Of a stretch of DNA of 6,387 bases, positions 5,456 through 6,387 are shown in pieces. This stretch comes from an uncultured Candidatus Saccharibacteria bacterium (GTDB taxonomy: Bacteria > Patescibacteriota > Saccharimonadia > Saccharimonadales > Saccharimonadaceae), in the NCBI GenBank assembly GCA_948571325.1, contig CAOZKB010000059.1:1-6387 (forward strand), read 5' to 3'. The translations under genes were made by a program, and so were the position numbers. Every line of letters begins with the position of its first letter. The first letter of the stretch is position 1. Below the pieces are notes generated by a model. That model saw nothing but the letters and a program-made list of their open reading frames with translations, was not told the origin of the DNA and made no database searches.

Positions 5456-6387
5456 CTACTTCGCCACGCAACGCACAGATATACCGTCACTTACTGGTAC
5501 ATTCGTCGCGGGATAAAGATTAGAACTAAAACTAAAAACAAGATTACTATATTGCCCCTTATAATACGTCCAAACATAACTAGATTGTACGTTCCCGATA
5601 TAACCAGCCACACTCAATGCCCCCTTATCAAGTCTTATGTGGCCACCAGCAACCTCATACATTGGCGCCAAAAACACATTTTGGTCTTTTCCGTTTAATA
5701 GCGGAGTAAAAACGTTATCACCATTACCAGTCAGTTGATATCCCCCTCTCTTTGGATATCCATAAGCCGCCAATAAACGATAAAAACTATCATCCAAATC
5801 ATGTGGCTGACTCCCAGCTGCCGAAACATCACGACGTGCAGCCGGCAACTTCCACCCTTTTGGGCAAATCGAATTATTAATATTAGTAATAACCGTATTC
5901 TCACCCTTAAATAGGGCCTTGCCACTTTCCGCCGTCGCCGCTAACCACTGGTAATAATTCCCAATCAAATAATGCGCATCGTAAGTCTGTGCGTCTTTAT
6001 CTACAGCCACAGCATCATACTTCACGCCGTTCCAAACCCCCTCTTGTGTCGCAAAAGTCGAACGCCACCCCTCCACCTTCTGAAAACCATCACATCTATC
6101 CAAAGTATCACCTGCCCGTACCGAATCATTACTATTACTCACGTATTGACACATCGCTAAATGTGTCGGCGTTGCCCAAACATACTCTCCCAACCTCCAC
6201 GACCTTGCTGTAAAATCTGATGGTGTAGTTTCTTTTTCTGGTACTTTATCCTCCGTCGTAGTCGGTATGATCCAGTTGGATGTTACATCCGTATCACTCG
6301 GAGTTAATACTTTCCCTTTGACTAAATCATAAGCCAAATTCTGCGTCATCCAACAATTCCCATCCGCAAGCTTAGCTACCCAGTATT
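5456..6387 (-). CDS. FISUMP-domain surface protein, N-terminus beyond the right edge
   Basis: The frame is open from the window edge to a TAG stop, giving 309 complete visible codons. The ATG at 6349 is internal: the frame continues upstream through 'YWVAKLADGNCW', the conserved start of the FISUMP core. By comparison with the complete paralog, about 240 N-terminal residues (signal plus beta domain) should lie to the right. Counting from the first visible Tyr: 'CWMTQNL' at 11-17, 'YDAHYLIGNYYQW' at 135-147, 'CPKGWKLP' at 174-181, tail start 'APMY' at 240-243, and the end 'SVRCVAK'. The five visible core and tail cysteines (11, 79, 98, 174, 306) correspond in order to those of the complete paralog. 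The core resembles that paralog clearly, while the tail after 'APMY' is mostly different. It is probably secreted and surface-exposed; ligand unknown. No terminator is evident before the next promoter. Confidence 0.85.
   Translation of the reverse strand, partial: YWVAKLADGNCWMTQNLAYDLVKGKVLTPSDTDVTSNWIIPTTTEDKVPEKETTPSDFTARSWRLGEYVWATPTHLAMCQYVSNSNDSVRAGDTLDRCDGFQKVEGWRSTFATQEGVWNGVKYDAVAVDKDAQTYDAHYLIGNYYQWLAATAESGKALFKGENTVITNINNSICPKGWKLPAARRDVSAAGSQPHDLDDSFYRLLAAYGYPKRGGYQLTGNGDNVFTPLLNGKDQNVFLAPMYEVAGGHIRLDKGALSVAGYIGNVQSSYVWTYYKGQYSNLVFSFSSNLYPATNVPVSDGISVRCVAK

Noticed and set aside
1..6387. Alternative genetic code with UGA as glycine, as in some CPR lineages
   Set aside because: All genes are full length without in-frame TGA. 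The lack of TGA stops among seven genes is a small sample.

Overview
The window most likely comes from a Candidatus Saccharibacteria (TM7) or closely related CPR/Patescibacteria genome. The main reason is a cluster of surface proteins of the Fibrobacter succinogenes major paralogous domain (FISUMP) type, with the motif series 'YWVAK.AD..CWMTQNL', 'YDAHYL.GNYYQW' and 'CPKGWK.P', which is typical of expanded paralog families in that group. It sits beside a minimal groES-groEL operon. Every reading frame is open under the standard code, and all visible stops are TAA or TAG. The lineage call is inference from family resemblance.

Layout, left to right. (1) Bases 2-202 (+) are the C-terminal tail of a FISUMP protein cut by the left edge. 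(2) Bases 270-1898 (-) are a complete 542-residue secreted FISUMP protein, convergent with the first. (3) Bases 1899-2127 hold its regulatory region on the minus strand: an extended -10 promoter, a roughly 210-nt leader that folds into a branched structure, a terminator-like hairpin that shares bases with the closing stem, and a good Shine-Dalgarno sequence. (4) Bases 2172-2384 (+) are an orphan FISUMP tail with an open frame but no body, RBS or recognisable promoter. (5) Bases 2420-2616 hold a second, separate structured element of about 200 nt, probably an RNA read from the minus strand. (6) Bases 2617-2757 are AT-rich with no gene that I can see. (7) Bases 2758-4780 (-) are the groES-groEL operon: a CIRCE operator overlapping the promoter, groES, groEL and an intrinsic terminator. 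(8) Bases 4795-5391 (-) encode a 198-residue protein with a split zinc ribbon and two membrane segments, with its own promoter. (9) Bases 5456-6387 (-) are a second large FISUMP protein cut by the right edge.

How the parts fit. The chaperonin operon is a housekeeping heat-shock unit, apparently under HrcA repression. Around it are four FISUMP loci: one complete gene, two cut by the window edges and one free-standing tail. The paralogs share a conserved core and six cysteines but diverge strongly after an 'AP(L/M)Y' junction. The orphan piece corresponds closely to that variable tail. This raises the possibility of tail exchange between surface proteins, though simple gene decay explains it equally well. 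The complete gene's leader has a riboswitch- or attenuator-like architecture. In both structured elements, G-U pairs and loop types favour the minus strand. These two RNA elements and the orphan tail are the parts most worth following up.
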